IMG/VR virus record: IMGVR_UViG_3300047388_000310
Location: 1-39,919 of that record
DNA length: 39,919 nucleotides
Source of the DNA: a virus
Strand: one strand, 5' to 3'
A model generated the notes under the pieces. That model was given only the letters and a program-made list of their open reading frames with translations, made no database searches and was not told the origin of the DNA. Each line of letters begins with the position of its first letter. Within the stretch, counting starts at the first letter, position 1. Positions 1 to 8,642 of the stretch are shown here, in pieces. The position numbers and the translations under genes were made by a program.

Positions 1-1068
1 GTCGTCATGGACTACTTCACCTCCCACTCGGAACTGTTCAACATCTGGGTCTCCGGGCAGAGCTTCCAGTCGAACATCGGCTTCGACCTCGGCGTGGTGT
101 CCACCAACACCCACTACACCAGCATCAGGAACTGCAAGATCCAGGTCGACGGGGCGAACGCGGTCGGTGCCCGGTTCCGCGGCGGCGCCACCGGGGCGAT
201 CTCCAACATGCTGGAGAACTGCCGCATCCTGCTGTCCACCACGGACGCGACGCAGACGGGGATCGTGGTCGCCACCCGGGCGATCCTGCTGATCCACCCC
301 GACATCGAAGCCGCCGCCGGCATAGGCATCGACGTGCAGACCGGCGGCGACGCCTGCACGGTCGTCGCGCCGTACCTGGAGTCCAACGGCACCAACCTGC
401 GGCTGGCGTCCGGGGTGACCGCGTTCTGCCTGGCAGGCGGGACGATCCTGACCGCCACGACGGCGGACATCACCGACAACGGGGCCGTCGCGCCGAAGAT
501 TTTCGGGCTCCGGTTCACCGGCGGCATCGCCTACGACCGGTTCGTCGCCCAGCAGTCCGCCGCCGCCGGGAAGATCTTCTACGTCATCAACACGAACGCA
601 ACCCCGTCAGATGCGGCGGTGCGGATCGACACGGTCACCGGGCAGCAGGCGTTCGCCATCAGGAACACCGGAGACGGCGCGGCCCGGTGGCGGATCACCG
701 GCTCCGGGGTGCATGACTTCGGCGACGGCACCGCCACGCCCGACTGCCACATGTCCCGGCAGGCCGCCGGGATCATGCAGTTCACCGGCTGTGACCTGGA
801 CATCGCCACCATCGGGAACAGCCTGCGGGTCGCTGAGGGCACCAACGCGAAGATGGGCACCGCGACCCTCAACGGCACCACCAACGTGGTGGTCAGCACC
901 ACGGCTGTCACGGCGGCCTCCCGGATCTTCCTGACCGTCCAGGCCGCAGCGGGGACGCTAGGCTGCCCGGTCGTGGCGACCCGGACTGCCGGAACGTCGT
1001 TCCAGATCAAGTCCACCGTGGCCGGCGACACGAGTACCGTCGCCTGGCTGCTGATCGAGCCCGGCTGA
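1..1068 (+). CDS. Phage tail fibre/spike, beta-helix type, 5'-truncated
   Basis: The reading frame is open at the left edge, so the N-terminus lies outside the window; the first internal ATG is at 7. The visible part is rich in short beta-strand-like repeats with Asn/Gly/Thr turns, typical of right-handed beta-helix (pectate-lyase-like) receptor-binding fibres. The last ~70 residues (AEGTNAKMGTATLNG to TVAWLLIEPG, with SRIFLTVQ and RTAGTSFQI) match the C-terminal domain that recurs at the end of many phage tail fibres. It probably binds or trims host surface glycan at the virion tip. No catalytic residues could be assigned. The family call is recognition from memory; the fibre role is inference from family and context. 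Confidence 0.75.
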   Translation, partial: VVMDYFTSHSELFNIWVSGQSFQSNIGFDLGVVSTNTHYTSIRNCKIQVDGANAVGARFRGGATGAISNMLENCRILLSTTDATQTGIVVATRAILLIHPDIEAAAGIGIDVQTGGDACTVVAPYLESNGTNLRLASGVTAFCLAGGTILTATTADITDNGAVAPKIFGLRFTGGIAYDRFVAQQSAAAGKIFYVINTNATPSDAAVRIDTVTGQQAFAIRNTGDGAARWRITGSGVHDFGDGTATPDCHMSRQAAGIMQFTGCDLDIATIGNSLRVAEGTNAKMGTATLNGTTNVVVSTTAVTAASRIFLTVQAAAGTLGCPVVATRTAGTSFQIKSTVAGDTSTVAWLLIEPG

Positions 1069-1097
1069 TGTCGCGCTACCCTGCCGGGCTGTTCTAA
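1068..1097 (+). other. Nine-codon micro-ORF coupled to the tail fibre stop
   Basis: The fibre stop and an ATG overlap as TGATG, giving the peptide MSRYPAGLF and then TAA. I recall similar RYPAGLF openings on actinophage tail-region proteins, so this may be the stump of a lost gene or a leader peptide. The remaining ~145 bases to the next gene show no convincing frame. Translation is unproven. Confidence 0.25.
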
Positions 1098-1243
1098 CCC
1101 GGGCCAGGCCCGCGAACCGCGCGGCCAGCCGCCGCAGGCGTGCCCGGCGGCGTTCCCAGGCTGCCGCGGACGCTTCTTTGTCCGCCTGCTCCTGGTAGCC
1201 CACGCAGGTCAGCGTACCCGGCACCGTCCGGCAGGAGGGCGAC

Positions 1244-2542
1244 GTGGGCTACCCGGCGGTCTACGGCCCCGTCTACACCGGCCCGGTGATTCCGGTGCCG
1301 CCTCCGCCGCCGGTGCCGCCGTCCCAGGGGCTCGCGGTCCCTGCCCGGCTGGGCTGGCTAGGCATCGCCCGCGAGGTCATTCCCGGGTCGGCCGCGCTTC
1401 CGGTCGCGGCGGTCCCGGTGAACCTGGACGGTTACGAGTCCGAGGACACGGTCGGCTTCCTGCTCGACACCGGCGTGCGGGCGTCCATGGGCACGGTCGC
1501 CGGGGCAGTCCCCGGGACCCTCGGCTCGGCGCAGGCGTTCGGCGGCGGGCTCTACCCTGACACCGGCGGGTGGTGGCTGGACGGCCTGCTGGGCGACCTG
1601 TCCACGGTCCCGGGCGGCACCGTGGGGACCGCGCAGCCGCTGGCGGCACCAGTGGGCGCCGGGGGCACCCAGCTCACCACAACGGTGTCCCTCGGTGCCG
1701 TTACTGCCGGGTCGGTCATCGCGATTAGCGACGGCGCCGCGTCCGAGGTGGTCATCGCCACCGCCGCCTCGACGGGGACCGCGGTGTACTTCACAGGCAC
1801 CCCGTGCCGGTTCGGCCACACCACGGCGGCCACGGCGGCCCTGCAAACGGCTGCCAGCAGCTACGCGCACACGTTCGCCACGCTGAACTCCGGCACCGGC
1901 CAGCCGCCGTCTCACACGCTGACCGACACCACCGGCCTGACCGCCGGCACCGGGGCACGCGCCTACCCCGGTGCCGTCGTGATGCAGATCGACCTCGCCG
2001 GCGACCCGGGGCAGGGGTGGGTCACCGCGAAAGTGTCCGGCCTCGGCCGGCTGTCGCAGCCTTCCGCCGCCGCCGTGGCTTACCCGGTGACCGGGTATGT
2101 GGCGCCGTTCGGGGGCTGGCAGTCCGTCGTCACCGTGGGCGGGACGCTTGCCTACGCGGGGCCGTGGGCGGTGACCATGAAACGCCCGGCGGTCGTCTAC
2201 CGGTCCGCGCAGAACCCGCAGGCCCCGCAGGTGATCGCCCTCGGCGGCCTGGAGGTCACCGGCGGCCTCGGCTACCCGGACCCGTCCGACGAGACACCCC
2301 TGCTGAACATGCTCACGGGCGGGCTGATGGCGGTGCAGGTCAGCTTGTCCAGCGGGCCGAACGCCATGACCATCACCAGTTCCCAGGCGCAGTTCACCAG
2401 GGCCAAGGCGGACCGGGAAGCGCACCAGTCCCTCGGGTACCTCACCACGTTCCAGGCAACTGATAATTCTGCCGACACCGGCGGCTCCGGCGGGATAGGC
2501 CCGGCGACCGTGACGCTCACGAACGGGATCGCTGCGTACTAG
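1244..2542 (+). CDS. Phage tail-tube-like structural protein
   Basis: The GTG start follows AGGAGG by five bases. The 432-residue product opens with a proline-rich leader (GPVIPVPPPPPVPPSQG), then a region with GYESEDTVGFLLDTGVRASMGTVAG and LYPDTGGWWLDGLLGDLS that resembles actinophage tail-tube/major tail proteins, and a middle part (SYAHTFATLNSG, PGAVVMQIDL, GWVTAKVSGLG) typical of tube beta-sandwich repeats. It is likely a virion component. Its place downstream of a fibre gene rather than beside the tape-measure gene is somewhat unusual, so an accessory tube-like or baseplate role is possible. The assignment rests on remembered family patterns. Confidence 0.55.
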   Translation: MGYPAVYGPVYTGPVIPVPPPPPVPPSQGLAVPARLGWLGIAREVIPGSAALPVAAVPVNLDGYESEDTVGFLLDTGVRASMGTVAGAVPGTLGSAQAFGGGLYPDTGGWWLDGLLGDLSTVPGGTVGTAQPLAAPVGAGGTQLTTTVSLGAVTAGSVIAISDGAASEVVIATAASTGTAVYFTGTPCRFGHTTAATAALQTAASSYAHTFATLNSGTGQPPSHTLTDTTGLTAGTGARAYPGAVVMQIDLAGDPGQGWVTAKVSGLGRLSQPSAAAVAYPVTGYVAPFGGWQSVVTVGGTLAYAGPWAVTMKRPAVVYRSAQNPQAPQVIALGGLEVTGGLGYPDPSDETPLLNMLTGGLMAVQVSLSSGPNAMTITSSQAQFTRAKADREAHQSLGYLTTFQATDNSADTGGSGGIGPATVTLTNGIAAY

Positions 2543-2559
2543 CGGCCGGAGGTGAGGTC

Positions 2560-3960
2560 GTGACGACACCGGTTCCCGGCCCGGTCGCGTCCGTGCTGTC
2601 CGCGATCCTCGCCCAGAACCCGGGTGACCCGGGCAGCCCGCTGCGGGCAGCGGTCTTCAGCCAGTCCGGCCAGGCACCGGATCTTCCGTCCCTAGCGAAT
2701 GACGTGGTGGCCATGCCCCAGGACGGCCTGCTCGACGCCAACGGTACCTGGACCGGGTTCCTGGCCACCCTCGGCCTGACCGGTGCCACCGCCCCGGCCC
2801 GGTGGGTCGGCGCGACCGCCTCCGGGCCCCCTGCCTCGGGAACATTCGCCGCAGGGGACTTCATCGTCTCCACCAACGGCAACGTCTACGTGTGCACCGC
2901 AGCCGGGTCGCCGGGGACCTGGGCCACATCCGGGAGCAGCGCGACCGGCGCCGCGAGCGGGGACCTGTCCGGCACCTACCCCGCCCCGGCGGTGGCGAAC
3001 GCCCACCTGGCCACCCAGTCTGTCTCCTCAAACGCAACCCTCGGCGCCACGTCGGCGCCGGTGGTGCTGACTGACACCACCACGGCCGCGTTCACCCTCA
3101 CCCTGCCCGCCTCGCCCGCTGCGGGCACCTGGTTCATCGTCGTGGACGACACCGGCCACTGGAACACCCACACGCTGACCGTCGGCCGCAACGGCAAGAA
3201 CATCGACGGCGCCGCCGCGAACCTGTCCCTGACCACACAGTGGGGCAAGGCGTGGCTGTATTACGACGGGACCGCCTGGTGGACCCTGGCCGCCGGGGCG
3301 GGCGGGGCCGGCGGCGGGGTCGCCTCGGTCACTGCCGCCGACACGTCCATCGTCATCGGCGGCAGCGGGTCCGCGCCTACCGTCGCCACCGGCACCCTCG
3401 ACGTGATCGCGGCGAATCACGCGCCCGCCGCGAACTGGAGCAACAACAGCAAGAAGATCACCAGCGTGGCCAACGGGACCGCCGCGCAGGACGCGGCGGC
3501 CTTCGGGCAGATACCTGCGCTGCCAGCCGCATCCGCCGGGTTCGCGCCCGCCAACCCCACGGGCACGGCGAACAACACCACCGGCGTCATGATGGGCCTG
3601 GGCTCCACTATCACCTACACGCCCACCGGCAGCGGGAAGGTCCTTGTCAACCTCGCTGGCGTGGCGGCCATCTCCGCTGGTGCTGCCGGGTCATTCACCC
3701 TTGGCGCCAGGTTCGGCACCGGCACCGCCCCGGCGAACGGGGCCGCCGCCACCGGGACCGCGTTCGGCCCCGCCTCCGACATGCAGGTCCGCTGCCAGGC
3801 CGTGGCCGCCGGCGTGGGGGCACCGTTTTCCATTCCTGCGCGGCTGTCGCTGACCCCGGCCACCGCGTACTGGTTCGACTTCCTGGTGATCCAGAACGTG
3901 GGCACCAACACCGGCGGGCCGGTCAGCGTAACGGCGGTTATCGCCGAGCAGCTCACCTAA
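2560..3960 (+). CDS. Phage tail fibre / minor structural protein
   Basis: The GTG start has GGAGGTGA upstream and sits 17 bases after the previous stop, so the two are co-transcribed. The 466-residue protein carries the fibre signature GDLSGTYPAPAVANAH (residues ~136-151), a Gly/Ala/Ser-rich linker (AAGAGGAGGG), then ANHAPAANWSNNSKKITSVANGT, a motif common in actinophage fibres that marks an oligomerisation/connector region, and a C-terminal beta-sandwich-like domain (GKVLVNLAGVAAI to SVTAVIAEQLT). It probably forms part of the tail tip or a side fibre. No enzymatic motif is seen. Confidence 0.7.
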   Translation: MTTPVPGPVASVLSAILAQNPGDPGSPLRAAVFSQSGQAPDLPSLANDVVAMPQDGLLDANGTWTGFLATLGLTGATAPARWVGATASGPPASGTFAAGDFIVSTNGNVYVCTAAGSPGTWATSGSSATGAASGDLSGTYPAPAVANAHLATQSVSSNATLGATSAPVVLTDTTTAAFTLTLPASPAAGTWFIVVDDTGHWNTHTLTVGRNGKNIDGAAANLSLTTQWGKAWLYYDGTAWWTLAAGAGGAGGGVASVTAADTSIVIGGSGSAPTVATGTLDVIAANHAPAANWSNNSKKITSVANGTAAQDAAAFGQIPALPAASAGFAPANPTGTANNTTGVMMGLGSTITYTPTGSGKVLVNLAGVAAISAGAAGSFTLGARFGTGTAPANGAAATGTAFGPASDMQVRCQAVAAGVGAPFSIPARLSLTPATAYWFDFLVIQNVGTNTGGPVSVTAVIAEQLT

Positions 3961-4004
3961 GGGGCGCTAGGCGTACTAGTGCCGCACCGGGCGCAGGCGG
4001 GGGG

Positions 4005-4589
4005 ATGTGGGTGACCATGGCCGCTGGCAAGCCCCGCGCCGCACGCGGCCTGTCCGTCCCGGACCTGATCAGGCTCAGCGGCGAGCACAGCGAGTTGTCC
4101 ATCCCCCTCAAGGAGTACTTCGAGGCTCTCCGCGCCGGGGACGAGAAGCTCCGCGCCGCCGACGAACGGTTCATGCTCGAGCGGGACTCCCGCTACCGGG
4201 AAGTCGGCGCCGAACGAGACCAGCGGTACGCAGAAGTCAAGGCCGCCGAGGAGAAGGCGCTGAAGGTCAAGGAAACCGCCGACCTAAAAGCCCTCGACCT
4301 CGCCTCCCAGATCCAGACGTACAAAGACGAGAAGGCCAACGAGTTGCGCGAGCAGATCTCCAGCGAGCGCAGCCTGTACGTCACGCGCTCAGAACTGAGC
4401 AGCGCGGTGCGGGAACTCCAGGCGGCTATCAAGCCGCTGGCCGAATCCGTCCAGAACACGACCGGCCGCACTGTGGGTTCTGCGGAGTCCCGCACGGAAT
4501 CCCGGCTGAACCAGGGCCAGCTCGTCGCCTACGGGCTACTCGCGGTCGCGATCCTGACCCTGGTCCTGCTGTACGTGACCAAGAAGTAG
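4005..4589 (+). CDS. Membrane-anchored coiled-coil protein
   Basis: Three in-frame starts are possible: ATG 4005, GTG 4011 and ATG 4017. A G-run just upstream does not separate them, and the longest (194 residues) is given. Residues ~35-150 are highly charged with heptad patterning (repeated ERDSRYREVGAERDQRYAEVK units), predicting a long coiled coil. The C-terminus has one hydrophobic span (LVAYGLLAVAILTLVLLYV) ending in Lys-Lys. This tail-anchored coiled coil is a frequent neighbour of actinophage lysis genes. It may be a spanin-like or holin-associated protein, but that is inference. Confidence 0.65.
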   Translation: MWVTMAAGKPRAARGLSVPDLIRLSGEHSELSIPLKEYFEALRAGDEKLRAADERFMLERDSRYREVGAERDQRYAEVKAAEEKALKVKETADLKALDLASQIQTYKDEKANELREQISSERSLYVTRSELSSAVRELQAAIKPLAESVQNTTGRTVGSAESRTESRLNQGQLVAYGLLAVAILTLVLLYVTKK

Positions 4590-4611
4590 GCACCCAGAAG
4601 GGAACCCGGAG

Positions 4612-4773
4612 ATGCTCGCAGTCCTGATAGGAATCGCGCTGATCATCGTCGCTGTCGTCCTGTGGCTGGGCGGGCTGACCACGGCGCACGCAATAGCCAT
4701 CCTCATCGGCGCGATCGGCGTGCTGCTGGTGTGCTACTGGGCGTTCCCGGCGGGGTACGCGCGGCGCACCTGA
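4612..4773 (+). CDS. Small two-span membrane protein
   Basis: A 53-residue ORF preceded by AAGGGA at a workable distance. It has two hydrophobic stretches (LAVLIGIALIIVAVVLWLGG and AIAILIGAIGVLLVCYWAF) and a short basic tail YARRT. It follows the coiled-coil membrane protein by 22 bases. The size, topology and lysis-region location suggest a holin-like or accessory membrane protein; no family was recognised. Confidence 0.5.
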   Translation: MLAVLIGIALIIVAVVLWLGGLTTAHAIAILIGAIGVLLVCYWAFPAGYARRT

Positions 4774-4838
4774 TGACCCGCTGATCCCGTAACGAGCCGC
4801 ATCTGAGCGGCACCCCTGCTACCAAGGGAGGTGCCGCG

Positions 4839-5606
4839 ATGGCGGCTGCCAGCCCGCCCGCCGCCGGCGAGCACACCGAGCACGAAGATCACGGGTGGAC
4901 GATCGACATTCCCGACCACCCGAGGCGGTCGGACTCCCCGGAGTACGTGGCCTCGCGGAAGAAGATGAACGAGATCGCCCGCGAGGCCACCAGTAGCCCG
5001 GACGGCCTGCTGTACGGGGCACAGGCCTATCAGGACCACCATGGAGGCGGCTGCTGGCTGCGGGATGAGCACGGGTGGTTCCTGGTCCGCAACCTCGCCG
5101 GGATGGAATGGTCCAGCCAGTTCGCTGCCGACCCGGCCAAGGTCGACGCGCTGCGCCGCAACGCCCAGCGGCTGTACGCCCCGTACCCCGACGTGGTGGC
5201 GGAACTGGGCATCGGGGAGCTGCTGGCCATCCCGATCACCGACGCGGACGGCGTGGCCAAGTGGACCGACTCGATCTGCAACGCCTCCGTGCCGCTGTCC
5301 GCCGACCTGCACACCGGGATCGTCCCGCACGGCGGCGGAGTCCACCACTATCCGGCGCCCATCTGCGAGATAGCCCTGTTCAAGCGGGACGACTTCAACC
5401 TCTGGGTCATCGACTCCGAAGGGTATGAGGCCGCCGTCCTCCCGCTAGCGCCCCGGGGCTCAGGGGATGCCCGCGCGTTTGTCGCATGGGCGCACCCGTC
5501 ATCCCAGCTTCACAAGGATCACCTGCGGCACCGGGAAGCCGGGACGCTGCACGTGCTCGAGGCCGACCACCCGCTCGCACAGCAGGCGTTCGCGCAGCAG
5601 GCGTGA
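4839..5606 (+). CDS. Uncharacterised actinobacterial/phage protein
   Basis: A strong GGGAGG lies nine bases before the ATG. The 255-residue soluble protein has a His-rich start (GEHTEHEDHGWTIDIPDHP), a charged helical segment (SPEYVASRKKMNEIAREA) and a mixed alpha/beta body. It may belong to the DUF6424 family as I remember it, but I could not confirm this. It has no signal peptide or membrane span. Its stop overlaps the next start as TGATG, so it is coupled to the membrane protein that follows. Function unknown. Confidence 0.6.
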   Translation: MAAASPPAAGEHTEHEDHGWTIDIPDHPRRSDSPEYVASRKKMNEIAREATSSPDGLLYGAQAYQDHHGGGCWLRDEHGWFLVRNLAGMEWSSQFAADPAKVDALRRNAQRLYAPYPDVVAELGIGELLAIPITDADGVAKWTDSICNASVPLSADLHTGIVPHGGGVHHYPAPICEIALFKRDDFNLWVIDSEGYEAAVLPLAPRGSGDARAFVAWAHPSSQLHKDHLRHREAGTLHVLEADHPLAQQAFAQQA

Positions 5607-6064
5607 TGCACGAATACCACCATCACCCATGGGTGCACGAGCGCAAGAAAGCGGCACCGGTCCGGCTGGCCGACCAACTCCCCGAAGGCAGCGCCGTCCA
5701 GCGGTTCAACACACGGGTCGCGCTGGCCATAACGGGTGCGGTGGGCACGATGTGGTGTGCCTACATCTTCGCCGCGTTCGATCTGCTGGCACTGCCCACG
5801 GCAATCAAAGGCGGCCTGTACGGGATCGTGCAGTGGGTGGCGTCGTTCTTCCTGCAGCTCGTTTTGCTGTCGATCATCATGGTCGGCCAGAACGTGGCGG
5901 CCAAGGCCGCCGACAAGCAGAACCTCGCCACCTACAACGACGGCGAGGCCGCGCTGAGCGAGATCCTGAGCACCCAGCAGCATCTCCTCGCCCAGGATGA
6001 ACTGATCAAGGAGACCCAGCGGGTCATCCTGGCCGCGATCGGCAACCGGAAGGAGGTCCCGTGA
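5606..6064 (+). CDS. Two-span membrane protein, DUF1003-like topology
   Basis: The start overlaps the previous stop (TGATG). The 152-residue product begins with a striking His-rich stretch (MHEYHHHPWVHERKK), then two hydrophobic spans (~residues 36-60 and 72-92, ending LSIIMVGQN) and a charged C-terminal helix (AAKAADKQNLATYNDGEAAL). The order of spans, a polar QN motif and a charged helix resembles DUF1003 membrane proteins, but this is weak. The His cluster could bind metal. Translationally coupled to the GH25-like gene, so a role in lysis or envelope interaction is plausible. Confidence 0.55.
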   Translation: MHEYHHHPWVHERKKAAPVRLADQLPEGSAVQRFNTRVALAITGAVGTMWCAYIFAAFDLLALPTAIKGGLYGIVQWVASFFLQLVLLSIIMVGQNVAAKAADKQNLATYNDGEAALSEILSTQQHLLAQDELIKETQRVILAAIGNRKEVP

Positions 6065-6873
6065 CCTTGCGCATGCTCGATTCCATTGACGTGGCCAACC
6101 TCCCGGCCGGCGCGGACGCCTATGCGGGCTACGTCGATGGCCGGTGGGCTACCTGGATCGAACTCAAGGCTGCGTTCCCGAAGGCACGGCTGCTGTCTAT
6201 CGCGGTCTTCCCGGTTGATGACGCCGAATGCCTGGACGTGGAGAGCGGGGACGCCACAGTCGCCGATGTGCACGACTGGTTCCGGCGCCAGCAGCGCCGC
6301 AAGGTGTGGCGGCCGGTGATCTACACCAGCGCCTCGAACCTCGTCTCGTTGCTGGCCACCATGAACGCCAACGGGTTCGCCCGGTCCTCCTACCGCATCT
6401 GGTCTGCTCACTACCTCTCGGGGGAGCACATCTGTGCCCCGTCCTCATGCGGCTTCCCGGAAGCGGACGCCACCCAGTGGCGTGACTCCGCCCCGGGCCT
6501 GCACGGGTCCCGGGTCGATGAGTCCCTGCTGCACCATTCGTTCTTCCCCGCCCCGCCCGCGCCGCCGAAGCCGCCGCTGGTACCACCCGACCTGGTTGTC
6601 CATGCTTCAGGAGATGACGACATGGCGATGATCCTTCCCAACGGCGCAGGGGCGACCCTGGCCCTGAACGTCCCCGCTGACGCTTCCGAGCTGCAAGCCG
6701 CCCCGGACGGCCCCGCGTCGCTGGAGTACATGCTGAACAACTCCGGGAAGTGGGTCGAGTGGCAGGTGGATGCCAATCGGTCGCCGAACCCGGTGGCGCT
6801 CGGCGCGGCCAAGGTGGTGAGGGTGAAGCGCACCGACAAGGGCGCGAACCTGGTCACGGTGAACTGGGCTTAG
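6061..6873 (+). CDS. GH25-like (DUF1906-type) glycoside hydrolase, candidate endolysin
   Basis: The GTG start has AGGAGG four bases upstream and overlaps the previous stop by four bases (GTGA). Residues 1-150 look like a lysozyme-type TIM barrel: MLDSIDVANLP near the N-terminus, AECLDVESGDA (~55-65) with acidic residues where GH25 enzymes place catalytic carboxylates, WRPVIYTSASN (~83-93) and WSAHY. A proline-rich linker (PAPPAPPKPPLVPP, ~163-177) leads to a small C-terminal beta domain that may bind cell wall. The protein probably cleaves peptidoglycan during exit or entry. No signal peptide, in line with holin-dependent release. Substrate and catalytic residues are inferred. Confidence 0.65.
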   Translation: MTLRMLDSIDVANLPAGADAYAGYVDGRWATWIELKAAFPKARLLSIAVFPVDDAECLDVESGDATVADVHDWFRRQQRRKVWRPVIYTSASNLVSLLATMNANGFARSSYRIWSAHYLSGEHICAPSSCGFPEADATQWRDSAPGLHGSRVDESLLHHSFFPAPPAPPKPPLVPPDLVVHASGDDDMAMILPNGAGATLALNVPADASELQAAPDGPASLEYMLNNSGKWVEWQVDANRSPNPVALGAAKVVRVKRTDKGANLVTVNWA

Positions 6874-6875
6874 CC

Positions 6876-7127
6876 ATGGGCTCCGGGCGTTCCGCGATCA
6901 TCTCCGGTGACCGGGCCGACGGGACACAGCAGCGCCTGCGCCACGGGCTAGGGGAGCACAAGCCCTACCGGTGGCGGGGCATCCCGGGGTGGAACCCGGC
7001 CGCGGCACTGAAGGAGCACAGCGGGCCGCGGAAGTCCCGGGCGTGCGGGAAATGCAAGGCACAAGTGGGGGAGTCGTGCCTGGACAACTCGGGGAAGCCG
7101 ATGCGCGGGTACCACACGGGCCGCTAG
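6876..7127 (+). CDS. Small phage zinc-finger protein
   Basis: An ATG two bases after the preceding stop opens an 83-residue basic protein. Its C-terminus has the pattern C-x2-C-x6-C then G...YHTGR (ACGKCKAQVGESCLD, GYHTGR), the typical actinophage DNA-binding zinc-finger motif in which Cys and His ligate one zinc. The N-terminal half is polar and basic. No clear RBS is seen, so expression may depend on coupling. Likely nucleic-acid binding; its target is unknown. Confidence 0.55.
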   Translation: MGSGRSAIISGDRADGTQQRLRHGLGEHKPYRWRGIPGWNPAAALKEHSGPRKSRACGKCKAQVGESCLDNSGKPMRGYHTGR

Positions 7128-7129
7128 CC

Positions 7130-7213
7130 GTGTGGCTTGGCCGCGCGTTCTGGCCGCTGCTGCTCCTGCTGATTATCGTCCTGGCCGTCTACCTGGCCGC
7201 CGCGCTCACTTGA
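7130..7213 (+). CDS. Possible 27-residue single-span membrane peptide
   Basis: A GTG two bases after the preceding stop opens a very short frame, WLGRAFWPLLLLLIIVLAVY followed by LAAALT. It is one hydrophobic span with a basic N-terminal flank. There is no Shine-Dalgarno sequence, so it would depend on translational coupling. Holin or antiholin-like peptides of this kind exist near lysis genes, but this frame could also be chance. Confidence 0.3.
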   Translation: MWLGRAFWPLLLLLIIVLAVYLAAALT

Positions 7214-7272
7214 TGCCCCGTATGACCACGGCCGTTATGCGTTCTCCGTAATGAGAAAGGAACCCCGCCTCC

Positions 7273-8127
7273 ATGGCCAACAACTCCCGCTCACCTGGCA
7301 AGAAAGGCCTGAAACCGCGCGACCCTGACCGCTATGTCCTCACGGTCGAGCACTACCTGCGCCCGTGGGAAGGGCCGGTCAGGTCCCGTTTCATCACGCC
7401 CGCCCAGGCACTGCCCCCCGAGCCGGGCGACGTGGACCGGGAATCGCTCGTGGCCGACTGGCCCATGTATGTGAACGGCCCCGACCCGTCCAACCCGCCG
7501 TATGCGCCGGATGGGCTGGGGGACTGCTTCTGGGCCGGCTCCGGGCACTCGTTCACCGCCCAGCGGGTCTACGCCGGCTGGCCCGAGGTGCATTTCTCCA
7601 ACGACGCGATCGTCACCGGCTACGAGTCCGCCGGCTATGTGCGGGGCGACGAGAACACCGACCAGGGCACCGACCCAGCTCAGGGCCTCAAGTTCCTCCA
7701 TGACACCGGGCTGGCAGACCCGGACGGGAACACGCACAAGGTGGCCGGATACGCCTTCTTCGGCAACCCGCGCAACGTGTCCCTCATGGCCCAAGTGCTG
7801 GCCGCCGGGGGGACCGTGGGCATTGGGTTCGGCTGCACCCAGGGGTACGAGGATGCCTTCTCCCAGGGTGTCCCGTGCACCTGGCACCCCGGCGACCCCG
7901 TGGTCGGCGGGCACTGGGTGGTGCTCCAGCGGCGCAGCGTCGGCGGCGTAGGCGTCTTGCACGAAATCACCTGGGGTGCCGAGCAGCGGATCACGCGCCG
8001 CTACAACTGGCATACCATCACCGACGCCGCCATGATCGTCAGCCAGGACTACATCGAGGCCAACGGCGTCACGCTCCAGGGGTTCGACCTGGAGCAGTTG
8101 CTTGCCGACATGAGCGACGTGGAGTAG
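7273..8127 (+). CDS. Papain-like cysteine peptidase, phage-associated
   Basis: The 284-residue product has a Cys-His arrangement typical of papain/C39-fold peptidases: GLGDCFWAGSGH with Cys85, VVGGHWVVLQRR with His214, and HEITWGAEQ about 20 residues later supplying the third position. No signal peptide. GAAAGGA lies ~11 bases upstream of ATG 7273. Proteins of this type occur in actinophage tail/lysis regions and are thought to cut cell-wall peptides or process virion proteins. Directly upstream of the holin-like gene, it could be the peptidase half of a two-enzyme lysis system with the GH25-like protein. The enzymatic class is well supported by the motifs; its substrate is not. Confidence 0.65.
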   Translation: MANNSRSPGKKGLKPRDPDRYVLTVEHYLRPWEGPVRSRFITPAQALPPEPGDVDRESLVADWPMYVNGPDPSNPPYAPDGLGDCFWAGSGHSFTAQRVYAGWPEVHFSNDAIVTGYESAGYVRGDENTDQGTDPAQGLKFLHDTGLADPDGNTHKVAGYAFFGNPRNVSLMAQVLAAGGTVGIGFGCTQGYEDAFSQGVPCTWHPGDPVVGGHWVVLQRRSVGGVGVLHEITWGAEQRITRRYNWHTITDAAMIVSQDYIEANGVTLQGFDLEQLLADMSDVE

Positions 8128-8207
8128 CCGCGCTCCCTTCTCCTCCGCAGGGCTGGCGTCCCGTCAGCCTGCTCCCCCCCGCAAGTGGCCCCTAAAGGAG
8201 GAGTCAC

Positions 8208-8582
8208 ATGAAGTTCCTCAAGTCTTGGCCGTTCCTTTCAGCCGCGTTCGTGCAAGCAGCTCTCGCGATGGTGGTGGCCTTCGGGTTCCACCTGTCCGCG
8301 CGCCAGACCGGCTCGATTGAGGCGGCCGCCGCCGCGGTCCTGGCGCTTCTCGTGGCACCGCATGTCAAGGAGGTCGTGGTGCCGCTCGCCATCGGTGCCC
8401 TGACGGCGATGGGTGCCCTCCTCGTGGCCTTTAAGCTGCCGCACGTCAGTTCGGCTGAGGTGTCCGCGTTCGTGGCCGCCCTCGTTGCGCTGCTGGGCAT
8501 GCACGGGCACTCGGCGGTGACGAACAAGCTGCTGCAGGGGCAGCGGCTGGAGAAGCGCGGGCAGGTTCCCCAGCGGCTCTGA
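8208..8582 (+). CDS. Holin-like membrane protein
   Basis: AGGAGGAG precedes the ATG. The 124-residue protein has about four hydrophobic segments (FLSAAFVQAALAMVVAFGFH, SIEAAAAAVLALLVAPHV, VVVPLAIGALTAMGALLVAF, VSAFVAALVALLGMHG) and a basic tail ending KRGQVPQRL. The size, short charged N-terminus and last place in the lysis cluster fit a phage holin. It is followed by a strong terminator, so it closes the late operon. Another small membrane role cannot be excluded. Confidence 0.65.
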   Translation: MKFLKSWPFLSAAFVQAALAMVVAFGFHLSARQTGSIEAAAAAVLALLVAPHVKEVVVPLAIGALTAMGALLVAFKLPHVSSAEVSAFVAALVALLGMHGHSAVTNKLLQGQRLEKRGQVPQRL

Positions 8583-8642
8583 CCGGTTCCCGGTAAGATC
8601 GGGCGCGACGGCTCGCCACTGTCGCTACTTCTCATCGCTGCT

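Noticed and set aside
1358-2569. Long antisense frame opposite the tail-tube-like gene
   Set aside because: Arg/Gly/Pro-rich translation typical of GC-rich shadow frames; the plus-strand protein has an RBS and phage motifs.
3240-4004. Long upstream extension of the coiled-coil protein frame
   Set aside because: Runs inside the tail fibre gene with Arg-rich composition; real similarity and the RBS begin near 4005.
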